Source: Symsagittifera roscoffensis
Taxonomy: Eukaryota > Xenacoelomorpha > Acoela > Convolutidae
Length of the DNA: 64,000 bases
Assembly: GCF_963678635.1 (NCBI RefSeq)
Contig: NC_087064.1
Span: 11,578,819-11,642,818, forward strand
Direction: 5' to 3'
Shown here: positions 21,700-33,523 of the stretch, in pieces
Position numbering within the stretch: the first letter of the stretch is position 1
Layout: every line of letters starts with the position of its first letter
Made by a program: the position numbers and the translations under genes
Notes under the pieces: generated by a model
The model's database searches: none
Told to the model about the DNA's origin: nothing
What the model saw: the letters and a program-made list of their open reading frames with translations, nothing else

Positions 21700-24600
21700 T
21701 ATGTTTTTAACATTTAAAACCGGATGAAACATTTTATTTACTTTTCTATTATCGATTGTAATTGATAAAGATTGGCGTCGTTTTTGTTTGTTTTTCATTG
21801 ATTTTGAAAATCATAACACTTTGAGGTTGATTTTTCCCTGCTGAAAAAACTAAGGTGCAATCAAATTTAAAACTTTTGGACAACTGTGATAGCTTGATTT
21901 TTAAATGAAAATGAACAAAATGAAGAGTTTGACAGATTTTTTGTTTTTTTAAAGGAGAAGTCACGACAAAAATTTGCCGCTTTTTGAAACACAAGTTTTA
22001 AAAATCCTAATTCCATTTCATTTGCTAAAAAGAAAAGATTGTAAGATAAAAGCATTTCATCATTACGAGTCCTCGGGTGTGTATTTTTTTGCAAACTGAT
22101 TTCATGGTTTTGGACTTGAAAGTTGAATCCACCGAGTCCATAGTCCTTTGATCTTATTTTTGGCTGATGATTCCGTGACCGTTGGATAAAACATGGGTGG
22201 CGTGATTAGAATTGCGTCCAGCAAAATAGTCAAAACTGTGTCCTGAAAACTCATTTTAAGCACAATCATCTAACTGTAGTTTTCAGAAAATAGGAAAAAT
22301 CACTACCGCTGTCAAAGTATTATGAAGGACAAAGAAATTCTTGCGTTTTGCCATTACAGATATCTAGCCTTGAGAACCAAATTTCATAGAAAAACGTACG
22401 AAAAATTACCTTGCCCGATTTCAAAATAAAATGTTTTGACACACCTCAATTATGGAGATTTTCTGAGATTGGTTTCCGCTCCTTAATACGAACTGTCTTG
22501 TTTGAATTTTCAGATTTTTTTTCGGTCAAAAGCTGGCAAAACTTGATAATTGGTAGCATGAGGGGACTATGAGAATTCAAGATTTAACCCTGATACGAGC
22601 AGACTTTTGAATGCATGCCGCGCCCTATTAAAATTTTTGAACACTCCTTCTTTTTTCGGTACTTTCTTATTTCATATTTCTTTCTCTTCCGTCTTTGCAC
22701 TCATTTTTCTTCAGTTGACCCGTTCACAGGGAACGAAAATTGTTTCTTTCTTCTTTCTTTTGCGGAGAACCTTGTATTAAAATGTTGTTGTGTTATGATT
22801 ATGAAAGATAGAATTCTTCTATCCGGGAGCTCAAATAAATTTTTCTTAAATTTTATGTGCGCCTTGTATGGTTCACATGCTGATTTTTCTGATTTGCCGA
22901 GCAAGTGCAAAGACGCGTTACTAGTATTTGAAAATTCCTCCGCATTTTGTTCCTTGTGTGGCTCAGTATTTTGCCATCGATGTTCTCTGTATTGCCTGTT
23001 CTGTTGTGTGATGAATTTAGATGAGAAGTTGCATGACGTATGGTGGTGGTAAAAAATAATGGTAAGAAAAGAAAGAGAAAAAAAGTGAAGTAAAACAAGG
23101 AGCTGCTGTAATATTACTGCTAATGTGTTATGGCGGGGACTGAAATTCTCAGTTCCTAGTACAGATATTCGGTTATGCCATTTAATATATTCCAAATCAG
23201 AGCTATCTTTCTCTTCTTATTCCAGAATCCACCACCGGAATCACAGTTTCCATCACGCTATCGCGCTCCCCCTTCTCTTCCATAGCATCTCTTCTCTCTT
23301 TCTATCTTTCTCTGGAGTTTAAACCTCTCTTATATCCCTGTAATCATTTCATTCGGTTTGATTTCTTTTTCTCCTTTTTCTCAGTTTGCTCTTAAAATTC
23401 TCTGTTCCATATTTCCAATATTTTCTCCGCACAGAATGCCAGCAGATAAATACTAACAAACATAATCAGATGTTTTCCAGTGTTGCACAAGCGTGCTTCA
23501 AAAATGACAAAGGGGCTTATTATTGCACGCTTGAATGTCAAATCATACCAACCTTCTTTTGAACATACACCATATGAATAAATAAAGACTCCGCGGATGA
23601 ATACTAAATACTTCATTTTTTATACACATCAGCATAACACGAAATAATCTAATATACCAACCGTACCATTCCATTTATTTTTCATTGCTCTCCTTCCTCA
23701 GTTTTACCCAAAATCAGAAGAAAAAATTGGCCCAAGTCACCCAAATTGCAAAACTATATCGAAATTGATTCCACCAACCAAACTTAGCTTTGATTGCTTT
23801 GATTTTTAAACAGAGCTTTGCTCGTTCAATCAATTGGGTTGGTACGTTAAATCAGTTTGGTACGTTCAATCAATTGGGTTGGTTTCGAGTTCACTTGCGA
23901 CTTTATGTCACGAGTGGTGGTCTACGAAAAGAAGGAAGCTAATTTTAAATTGTTTTATGGGACATTGAAGTAGCGCTTTGTACGTGTAATTTATAAACTT
24001 TCTCGAACAAACCTTCAGGCCAGAAGCTCAATAATACTCTGGTCTCAGCGTTCTCATTTGAATTTGCTTTTCTTACCATTTCGCAAGTAAGTACCGTTTT
24101 CTTCAAATTGTTTCAAAATTTTGGCGTAGTTTTTCAGGTAACAATTATCTATTCAACAATAGTTAGACTCCTGAAATCCCTTACAAATCAAGGGGCTGGG
24201 CAGTTGCAAATTACACATGGGGGACATAATTGGAGGCTCAACCTTAGAATTAGGCTCTTCTTTTCAACAAATCTCAATTATTAGGGGGTGTGGTCGGCAA
24301 CGTTGATTTTATTACGTAATCATGCGAACCACGTTCCTTTATACATTTAATAATATCTTTCATTTAGGGTGGGAAAAGTTATGTTAATACTTTATTGTTT
24401 TTTGGTGCTAGCATTTTGTTCTTATTCTTACCATTCTGATTTCTTACCAATAAATTTATAAAGTGGGTTGGGGAACAACTACTTGGGAATATTTTCAGAA
24501 AGAGAAGTCGTTCTGCTGAAGTGCTATATAGAACAGTAGTATATAGTGATTGAGACAGGAATTACGCGCTAATCATCTGGATTTGAGGGGTTTACGGTCG

Positions 24601-25960
24601 CGCATTATTGCGAACGGAGGCAATAGTAAATGAAAAGACAAGACGATTATCATAATCCAGTGTGTAATAACGGTAACGGCACTGCTTGCTGGTAGTTATC
24701 ATAAAACACACACCATTGCGCATTTTCTGGGCCAAATCGCAGTTCCGCAAGGTATTTTTTTGGGGCATCTAGCCGCAAAGGTTCAAGCCGACAACCTGTG
24801 GAAAAGCTGAATAATATAAAACGTAAACTGATAATTTTTAGATTTTTTGAAATATTTAATACCTTCGTTTCATTCTTTTTTAAATGTATTTTGTTATTGT
24901 AATGAATAATTAAGAAATCTCACAAATCAAATTCATAAAACTGAATTTGGGCAAAAGTTGGAAACATTGGTTATCTGAAAATACTGGAACCATCAAAAAT
25001 GAACCATTCGCACACTTTTCATAAAAGGCCGTTTTGAATGCCAATGATGGGTAATTATTCTTTTGCACCTTTGTTGTTTGCTGAGTAAAATTGGGTCTAG
25101 CTTTTTCTTTTCTTTTCTTTTGTCGCATTCTTTTTCTGCCGGCCGAGTGATTGATTCGATTCTTCCTTTCAACTCGAATCTGGCTCATTTCCTTACTTGC
25201 CTATTTTATCTCGCCCAATCTCCGGGAAAATTATCTAACGAGCCAAGTTATCATGGAAACAAGTTTTAGTTGCCTCTGTAGTTTGTTGGAAACCCAACAA
25301 GAAAAACAGAAAGTTGGAACAAAGACAAAGCCGGATCCTGCGAAGCCTACTATTCCTTGAGAACAGTATAACCGAAAAAAAAAGTTTTTTTTTGTACTTT
25401 TGTGAAAATTTTCAGTAAGATATACTAGCAGGTACTTTGATGATAAGCTTAGCCCGCTGTTACATCAGTATAAACTATTCGCAGCTTCGGCTTTTTAAGC
25501 ATTCGGATTGTCGTTGTTGGGTTGCCCAGCTTTCACAGCAGTAATTTCTTCCACCCGCTGACCAGTGCATATTGCTTCTGCACCATAAGCTTCATTTTAC
25601 GGCTTCCTTTATCATTGCCTAACCTGTTTTACGGCCCCAAAGGTCTCGTCTTGTTTCCTCGGCCTCTACTCGCTCTCATTTGCATTTCATATCTGTGCTT
25701 CTTTTATTTCTGGCTATAGCTCCAAACTACTCAAACTGTATTAGCCCCGCTGGTCTTTTCACCTCAAGTCTTAAATTTTGGATTCTGTTTTGGTTTTGCA
25801 TACTTCGCAGAACTCAACTGCGAACATTAAATTTGTAATTGGATTTAAACTCAAGGTTAGTATCACAATTTAATAAAGATTAATAAAGACATAACCACGG
25901 AAACAGTTTAGCTTTTAAAAATATAGTATTGCGCCATTTTTAGAAGTCATATTTCAACTT
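21700..25960. other. Gene-poor spacer with one unexplained pair of overlapping ORFs
   Basis: No recognised gene. Two overlapping ORFs on opposite strands (22615-23052 plus, 145 aa; 23195-22701 minus, 164 aa) are longer than the local background but show no domain I know. A short direct repeat around TTCAATCAATTGGGTTGGT lies at about 23825-23885. Family 1 debris (GATACGAGCAGAC) occurs near 22590. Confidence 0.3.
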
Positions 25961-25964
25961 TTCT

Positions 25965-26282
25965 CGATAGTTTTCAACAATAATTTCTCAGACTTTCAAA
26001 AAAATGACAAACATTTTGTGCTCGGGGCATTTTTTTTTAAAATCCAGACTGACATTAGCCTTTTAGCTACCCTTTTTGACAATTTTTTGCAAGGAATTTT
26101 TGACGGAATTCAGATGCCCTGAGCCCAAAATTCACAAAAAATTATTTGGCCTGGAACAATTTTTTTGTAAAGCTATGAGAACTTGAAAGTTGTCAATTTA
26201 GGATAAATATTTTTCCAACTTTCCTATGTTGTAGCGTCGGCAGTGAAATATTCCATCTCGGAAAACATTCCAAATTGAAACA
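25965..26282 (+). repeat. Partial family 1 repeat, plus orientation
   Basis: It carries the left-end block GTGCTCGGGGCA followed by a T-run and TTTTTGACGGAATT, in the order seen at 29947-30313 but more diverged. It abuts an inverted copy that begins at 26283. Confidence 0.4.
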
Positions 26283-26768
26283 AGACTGCTCGTATCAGGG
26301 CGAAGCCCTCAAAGTTCCGACTGCCTTTTAAGGTTTATGGGGCAGTAATAACATTAAAAAGTTAAATGTAATAAAACAAAATGGAATTTTTTTTTTCTAA
26401 AATTTGAAATTTTTTAAATGAAAATCATCCCCCCACACGCCATATAAAGTACAAAAGGATAGATTTTGCTCCTTGTAACAAATCAATTATGGCTAATAAG
26501 CTTCTTTTAACTAATTTGAAACAATTTCTAGGACGGATTAACTCTCCGCTTACGCGTTAATAGAGCGAATTATATCACGCGTTAATTGTCCGAAAAATGA
26601 TCACAGGTGAAATATCTTTTCAAATTTGAGCTCAGCACAACAATACTTTTCGAATGATATTTAAAAAATTCCGTCAAAAACGGCTTGTTGAAAAGTCGAA
26701 ATTTGTCTGAAGAAAAAAACCCACCCGAGCACAAATATTTCGTTACTTTCGTATCGAAAGTCGGAACA
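26283..26768 (-). mobile_element. HINE-like repeat family 1, inverted copy 1
   Basis: On the plus strand it begins AGACTGCTCGTATCAGGGCG, a hairpin-forming end, then TTCCGACT, and ends in AGTCGGAA at about 26761-26766. The ~8-bp TTCCGACT/AGTCGGAA pair is subterminal on the hairpin side. The interior has CGCTTACGCGTTAATAG and AAAAACCCACCCGAGC. No coding capacity. Confidence 0.6.
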
Positions 26769-27213
26769 ATGAAGCTAGCTAACTAATTGGTCAAAATAGT
26801 TGGTGAATGGATGCAAATTGTATAAATTTGTACTCAACATTGAGTATGGAGTGAAGACTTTCAGCAAAGTTCTCGTTTCAAAACAAACACTGCTGCTGCA
26901 ATCAGATGTTTGAATTGATACGAGCTGTCTTTTTTCCGACTTTCGAAAGAAGTGCGGATTATTTATGGTCGGGGTGGTTTTTTTGTTCAGTCAGTTTTCG
27001 ACTTTTGAATTTAGCGATTCTGATGGATAGTTTTTTTTTACCATTTGATGAATATTTTATTTAAAACACTTGTATTTTTTCCCCAAGTAATTGGGTTTTG
27101 AAAAGTGGTTTTTTGGCTCAAAGTGAAAAGTGCTAATTTGGAGTTTAACTCTTATATTGCTCTCCTTATAACACATATAATTGCAAACTAAATCGTTCTT
27201 AAAAAATAAAACC

Positions 27214-27738
27214 AGACTGCTCGTATCAGGGCGAAGCCCTGAATGTTCCAACTGCCTTTTAAGATCTATGGAGAAGCAAGAACATGAAAAATTTAAATGT
27301 AATAAAATAAAATTAATTTTAAAAAAAAAATATTGGAGATTATTTTGTGAAAACATCCTCCCCCACACGCCATATTAAGTACAAAGTGATAGATTTTGCT
27401 CCAATTAACAAATCAATTGTGACATTTAAGCTTCCTTGATTAAATTTGGAATGATTTCTAACACGGATTAAATCTTGCTTACGCTTTAATAGCGCGAAAT
27501 ATATCGCGCGTTAATTGTCCCAAATTTACCAAAATGGCAATCTTTAAACTCCCGAAACTTCACGAAAATAATCACAGGTGAAATATTTTTTAATTTTAAG
27601 CGCAAGACAACAATAGTTTTCGATTGTTATTTTAAATTTCTGTCAAAAATGGCTAGTTAAAATGTCGAAATTTGTCTGAAGAAAAAAAAACCCACCCGAG
27701 CGCAAATATTCCGTTATTTTCGTTACCAAAGTCGGAGC
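27214..27738 (-). mobile_element. HINE-like repeat family 1, inverted copy 2
   Basis: Nearly the same layout as the copy 450 bp upstream: hairpin CAGGGCGAAGCCCTG, TTCCAACTGCC, CCCCCACACGCCATATTAAG, CGCGCGTTAATTGTCC, ACCCACCCGAGCGC, AGTCGGAGC. The length is about 525 bp. Confidence 0.65.
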
Positions 27739-27984
27739 AATGAGGCAGATCATTTGATGCAACATTAAAGTGTTTCTCTCTTATTTTATGACACGAAATA
27801 TACCCTATATTCTTTATTTGAATTGTTCCCAAGATTTCAATCAAAACTGTTTATTTAGACTATAAGTGCAGTCAAAACATTCAGCATTTTGCTTTAATAC
27901 ACGAGCAGTCTCATTAAATTTTGGCATGAAAATTGAAACTTTAAAACAAAATTGATTCCCGCATAGACACAATTTGCATTAAGA

Positions 27985-28650
27985 CGTAGACTGATTCAGT
28001 TAGCGAAAAAATTAGGTTTATCTTAGCAAGCTCTTCAAGCTATGAAACTAAGAAATTTTTCAGGTTGTATCATAGACGAATCGGTTAGCAATAATTAAGT
28101 TGTTTTAAGCAAAGTATTCGAGCCTCGCAACTTTGAAATAATTCAAGTTTTCTCTGGACTGACTCGGTTTGCGAAAAATTCAAGTTTTTCTAGTCAAATT
28201 GTGCAAGCTACGAAAGTTTTCAAGATGATTCATAGACGAATCGGTTTGCAAAATCTAAAGTTTCTTTAAGCAAGCTAACCAAGCCTTGAAACTTTGAAAT
28301 ATTTTTGTAGACCGATTTGTTACGCAAAACATTTAACAAGTCTTGTTTTATTAAAATATTAGGCTATGAAACATTTGGAATATTTCCAGTCATTTTACAA
28401 AGCGAATCGGTTCATGAAATGTTTTCCTTAATCAAGCTATTCAAGTTACAAAACTTTTGAAAGGGAATCTACAAGCTACAGATTTTTTGAAAGCGAATCG
28501 GTTGAAGAAAAGCTTAAGTTTTTCCCAGCAACCTGTTGAAGCTACGAAATTTTGAAATAATGAGGATTATTTCATACACCGAATCAGTTTGCAAAAAAAA
28601 CGTTTTCTACGCAAGCTATTGTAGCTATGAAACTTCGTAATATTCCAAGT
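27985..28650 (+). repeat. Diverged satellite, ~80-bp unit, about 8 copies
   Basis: The anchor GACGAATCGGTTTGCAAAA, in variants, recurs at about 27990, 28078, 28160, 28232, 28310, 28403, 28494 and 28577. It alternates with GCAAGCTATGAAACTTTGAAAT. Spacing varies from 72 to 93 bp, so the array is old. Confidence 0.65.
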
Positions 28651-29946
28651 TGTTTTTATAGCTTGAAACAATTTGCTTAAAATTTGTTTTTAAGCATAGA
28701 TCTTGATGTTTATAGTTGATTCTTTTCAGACTGAATAAATCTGTAACCGCATAATTTCGGACAAAAAGTGGACAGGTACTGTCTAGCCTTGAAGGTGAAT
28801 CGAGTTTATCTTGCTCTGATTGATTCTTAAACGTTGCACTCAATACCCCCTTAACCATTGCGCCTTATGTCAGCCAAAACATGGCAATAACTTTTCTGTC
28901 ATTTGTTTAGTATATAGAATATGCATAAAAAACTTCTAACTCGTTCATATCTGTGTGGTTTTTGTAGAATTAATGGTTTAGACTAAACGAAAACGAGAAT
29001 AAATCAGATTTTTCAAAGTAACCTCTGAAAAAAGTGGACAGAAACTCTGGCCTATGTTGTTTTTCTACCAAATTTTCAGTGGCGTTTTCTTCAATTTTCC
29101 TAACATTGCTTTTGATGACAACACATATTTAAATTTATTTCCGTTGCTCAAACATTTATTTCCGTATACCATTGCAAGTCCAAGATGTACACTAAACAGG
29201 CGCTCATTTTGGTTTGTGTACGTCTCTGAAATCCAGAATCAAATCTTTAAACATGATAAAATTTTGTCGTAACGATCAAAGAAAGCGAGAGAACAAATGA
29301 AGAACAAAGAGCGCGCCCTTGCTGTGGAATTCGCTTACAATTCCTAAAATACACAGTTTGGCTTCGTGATGACTATAAATTGAGAACTTCTTTTCATACT
29401 TTGAATAAACCTACTTTTACAAAAACCGGCTATGATTGTTCTAAAAACCGGCTATTTGAAATTGATTTCAATAAATAAACTTGCAACCAAGTATTTTTCT
29501 CTAAAAAAGTGGTTTCAATCCAAGGTTTATTAACCTGGTTTTACGTTTTTCTCAGTCTTGTGAACGTTTGCTTTTCTTAAAATTGACAGATGCCTGAGAT
29601 CAAAGTATGAAAGTATTGTTTTTCGAAATTTTTTATTGGTCTTAGGCACTAAACGGCCCAAAATTAGTAGTTTACATCTTGACTTGAACTAAAAACAATG
29701 CAGTTGAATCTGATTGGCTAATTAGCCAAGCAAATTCAAATAACGTGGTCCAGCATTTCAAATAAAAGTTCAAGCAGATAAAGTTATTAGCCGATATTAC
29801 CGAAAAAAGAAACAGAACAATTGTTCAGAAGCTGTGTCACTGAACTTTTCTTGTCTGTTTGTGCGAAGTTTCACGTTTCGCAAATGGCTTGAATATAATT
29901 TAATTATTCGAAGAAGCTCCTCATTTTTGGATCTTTCAGCTGATTG
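28651..29946. other. Spacer with a decayed repeat at 29195-29375
   Basis: The segment at about 29195-29375 resembles, in inverted order, the small MITE at 54804-54987 (shared CGCTTACA, AAAATACACAG and CACAGTTTGGC blocks). No gene was found. Confidence 0.35.
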
Positions 29947-31016
29947 TTCCGACTTTCGATACGAAAGTAACGGAATATTTGTGCTCGGGGTGGGTTTTTT
30001 TTTCTTCAGACAAATTTCCACTTTTTAACTAGCCATTTCTGACGGAATTTTTTTATATCATTCAAAAAGTATTGTTGTCCTGAGCTTAAATTTGAAAAGA
30101 TATTTCACCTGTGATCATTTTTCGTAGAGTTATGAGGGTTTAAAGATTGCCATTTTGGCCATTTTGACCAATTTGGGACAATTAACGCGTGATATAATTC
30201 GCGCTATTAACGCGTTAGCGGAGATTTAATCCGTCTTATAAATCGTTCCAAATTGGTTGAACGAAGCTTATTTGCCATAATTGATTTGTTACAAGGAACG
30301 AAATCTCTCTTTTTATTCCGACTTTCGATACGAAAGTAACGGAATATTTGTGCTCGGGGTGGGTTTTTTTTTCTTCAGACAAATTTCGACTTTTTAACTA
30401 GCCATTTTTGACGGAATTTTTTTTTATCATTCGAAAAGTATTGTTGTCCTGAGCTCAATTTTGAAAAGATATTTCACCTGTGATCATTTTTCGTAAAGTT
30501 ACGGGGGTTTAAAGATTGCCATTTTGGTCAATTTGGGACAATTAACGCGCGATATATTTCGCGCTATTAACGCGTCATCGGAGAGTTAATCCGTCTTAGA
30601 AATCGTTCCAAATTGGCTGAAAGAAGCTTATTTGCCATAATTGGTTTGTTACTAGGAGCGAAATCTATCCTTTTGTACTTTATATGGCGTATGGGGGATG
30701 GTTTTTATTTTAAAAAATTTCAAATTTCAGAAAATTTTTTTAATTTTGTTTTATATCATTGAATTTTAAAATGTTATTACTGCTCCATAAACCTTAAAAA
30801 GGCAGTCGGAACATTCAGGGCTTCGCCCTGATACGAGCAGTCTTTTTGTACTTTATATGGCGTGTGGGGGGATGATTTTCACAAAAAATTTCAAATTTTG
30901 GAAAAAATTTTCATTTTATTTTATTTCATTTATTTTTTAAATATTTTTACTGCTGCTCCATAAACCTTAAAAGGCAGTCGGAACATTCAGGGCTTCGCCC
31001 TGATACGAGCAGTCTT
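29947..31016 (+). mobile_element. HINE-like repeat family 1, three copies in tandem
   Basis: A left-end copy (29947-30313) lacks its hairpin end. A complete copy runs 30316-30843, from TTCCGACTTTCGATACG to the hairpin CAGGGCTTCGCCCTG (30816-30830) and ATACGAGCAGTCT. A third copy, 3' part only, follows at 30846-31016 with its own hairpin (30988-31002). The first two left halves are almost identical. Tandem head-to-tail arrangement is known for Helitron-like elements. Orientation is opposite to the copies at 26-27.7 kb. Confidence 0.65.
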
Positions 31017-32193
31017 GTTTTCTTATCTGCTCGAAATTCTTGATTAAAATGCTTGGCCGTGTTGCTCGATTTTGATGGGCTAAAACTAGCCAATCCGATT
31101 CGACCGCATACATATCAGCTCACGATACAAAAAAATTGATTTTGGGCCATTTAGTGCATAAGACCCATTTTTAAAACTTCATCTTGCTTTTCCAAAAATG
31201 TGAAAAATGTGAATTATATTGAAAACGATCGGTTTTAAACATCATTGCTGCAGACAGTTACAACATACCACTAGATTCATTGTCATTTGAATAACGGTTT
31301 TATACTTGACTGAGCGAGGGATTCGCGATCGCAAGGGGCTTTGTTTTAGATGATACCATACCAACATATGGTGTCATAAGTTTGCTCAATTTATATTCTT
31401 GCCATTCATCTATCATCTAATCTAGCAAACAACTAAGGCATGTCTCCAATATGTTGCAAAATAATGGATACAAGGATGTATCAACTGCACAAAACATCGC
31501 TTGTGTCAACTGTTTTACCATTACAAATATAGTTGTAATTTGAAACACTTTATCTTGATCTCAAACCTTGCAACCGAATTATCCGTTTGGATAAATGCAA
31601 CAGCCATCATTTGAACTTAGAGCAAAAATTCAATATTTTGATATAAAGTTTAGATACTTGTTTTAAAATTGATGACGTCGTAAAACCATGCAAGTACCGT
31701 TCAGTGTTCTACAAGTTTGCTTAACTTGTTAAACTTCATTTAAGCCTTAACTGTTTTGCGTCATTATGGCCATTATCAATTATTTTGATAAAACTAAAAT
31801 GGTTGTTTCTTTGTTTTAGCGTCGAAGTCAGGAACTTTCAAACAAGACAAAAGCTAAACTGATAGCCAACATTATAAGAGTTCGAGGAGCACAAAAATCT
31901 TTACTTTTAAACACAGATACAGGATAGACCTTACGAAGAGGTCCTTGATAAATATTAGAAGAAACATTCCAAGCGAATCCTTGAACGTCACTCGATGAGA
32001 TTACGTAACGCAAACGCATGATTGCGTAACATAGTACTACGTCACTAGGTGACCACAAGATACTGACGAGACGTTTTCATCGCCAAATAAATGGGAACAT
32101 CGAAAAATAACTTGAGAAGTACTTAGGAAAATTATATTCGCTGCTCTGAAAATTTGATTAATTATACCGCTTGACTACTTGAGACAAAGCAAA
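31017..32193. promoter_or_regulatory. Region upstream of the NCKX start codon; promoter not resolved
   Basis: This would hold the 5' UTR and perhaps the promoter, or the 3' end of a 5'-UTR intron. An in-frame TGA at 32155-32157 bounds the reading frame. I could not identify a convincing TATA box, initiator or upstream exon. Confidence 0.3.
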
Positions 32194-32835
32194 ATGCTGA
32201 AAAGTCGAAGAGGTGGATTCAAGGTGCGAAAGCGGATTCATCGAGATCCTCTGTATGTTTTCACAGTTGGGTTCATCCTGTCGTCAATATTTCTAATGAT
32301 CATCACATATCTCAGACCAGACTCGCACTCTTTAAAACCTCCCGGAGGCCAGGAGACCTCAGTTCCGAATTCAAAATACACAGCAAAAGGAGACTTTTAC
32401 TCTTCGCAAGCTAGCCTCCATAATTTAGATTCAGATTCTTATTATAGTGGATTTTTTAGTTTTATACCTCACTTATTAACGCAATCTCGATCTTCACGTT
32501 ATGATGAAACAGACCGACAGTACTTTGAGTCGTTAAGCAGCAGTAGTTATAACTTTTTGCCGAGGCTAAACCCTCGCAATCTGTTGAGTGATTCTTCGAC
32601 TACGAGTACCGATGGAGTCGAGGAGGTTAATGGCAGCTGCTCTGATGAGTCGGTTTGGGCTAAGAAGACTTACCCGCCGGAACTGGTGGAGTCATGGCCC
32701 CTCACAGCCCAAAGAGCCTTCATACCCTTCTACATTATGGGCACCCTCTATGCCTTCGTGGCCCTGGCCATTATCTGCGACGAGTTCTTCGTGGCCGCTC
32801 TCGAAGTCATTATCGAGAAGACAGAACTCTCAGAG
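32194..32835 (+). CDS. Nckx: K+-dependent Na+/Ca2+ exchanger, exon 1 (N-terminus and TM1)
   Basis: The protein exports Ca2+ and K+ in exchange for Na+ at the plasma membrane. This exon encodes residues 1-214. The ATG at 32194 is the first after an in-frame TGA (32155) and has A at -3. A basic N-terminus is followed by a hydrophobic signal-anchor at about 20-40. A Ser-rich extracellular segment contains an N-glycosylation sequon NGS at 146. TM1 (about 176-203) contains FVALAIICDEFFVAALEVI, matching the NCKX family (F-V-A-L-A-I-V-C-D-E-Y-F-V-P-A-L). The exon ends ELSE|gtcagt in phase 0, the family junction just before DVAGATFMA. Which of the paralogues it represents cannot be told. Confidence 0.92.
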
Positions 32836-33461
32836 GTCAGTTTACAATAAAGCGACAACGCTGCTTTGGACTAAATTTGAAATCACCCCCCCCCCCCGCG
32901 CTCTCCGAGGCCTTTTAGGGGGGAAGATGTGTTGACTTGATTCTGAGTTCGAGTTTTTAGCCAATCAGAGCATTTTACACGCTGCGCTTAGCAAATTTAA
33001 TTCAAATTGAACACTATGGGGTTATCTTGATCCCTGCTATTCAATTCATTCCTCAATACGCCAAAAATAGAAATAATTATCACTACTAGTGTCCATCCAG
33101 CAAACATTAAAAGAATTATTTTATAGTCCCAATTACTCAAACAAAATCAAAAATACAGCACTAGTGTTTAGCACAAGGAAAAAATACGTATGGTCAATTT
33201 TCATTAAGAGAAACCAAATATCTGCCCATGACGCTTTTCCGTAGTTATGACCCCTAATCTTAAATCAGACTCGGGTTAAATTGACTTTTAATCTGATAAT
33301 AAATAGTATTGATAATTTTCATGCAGATTTTTGAGGTCTCTTGTTGTCAACGTCAATGTTTTTCACCCCAGCAGTTAATTCAGATTAAATTCGCTACGAA
33401 AAGCGCTGCAAGTAAAATACTCGATTCTGATTGGTTGAAAGTTGAAAACTCCAAAATTGAA

Positions 33462-33523
33462 CCAAGTTAACATCCTCCCTCCCTCAAACTGCTTGAGGGG
33501 GGGGGGGGATGTTAACTTGATCC
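33462..33523. repeat. Short GTTAAC/poly-G foldback
   Basis: AAGTTAACATCCTCCCTCCC and the inverted GGGGGGATGTTAACTTGATC flank a loop around CAAACTGCTTGAG. It can form a long stem. Same family as 12486-12785 and 50781-50833. Confidence 0.6.

Noticed and set aside
32588-32935. Alternative ORFs overlapping NCKX exon 1
   Set aside because: They are out-of-frame shadows of a well-supported exon and have no family resemblance.
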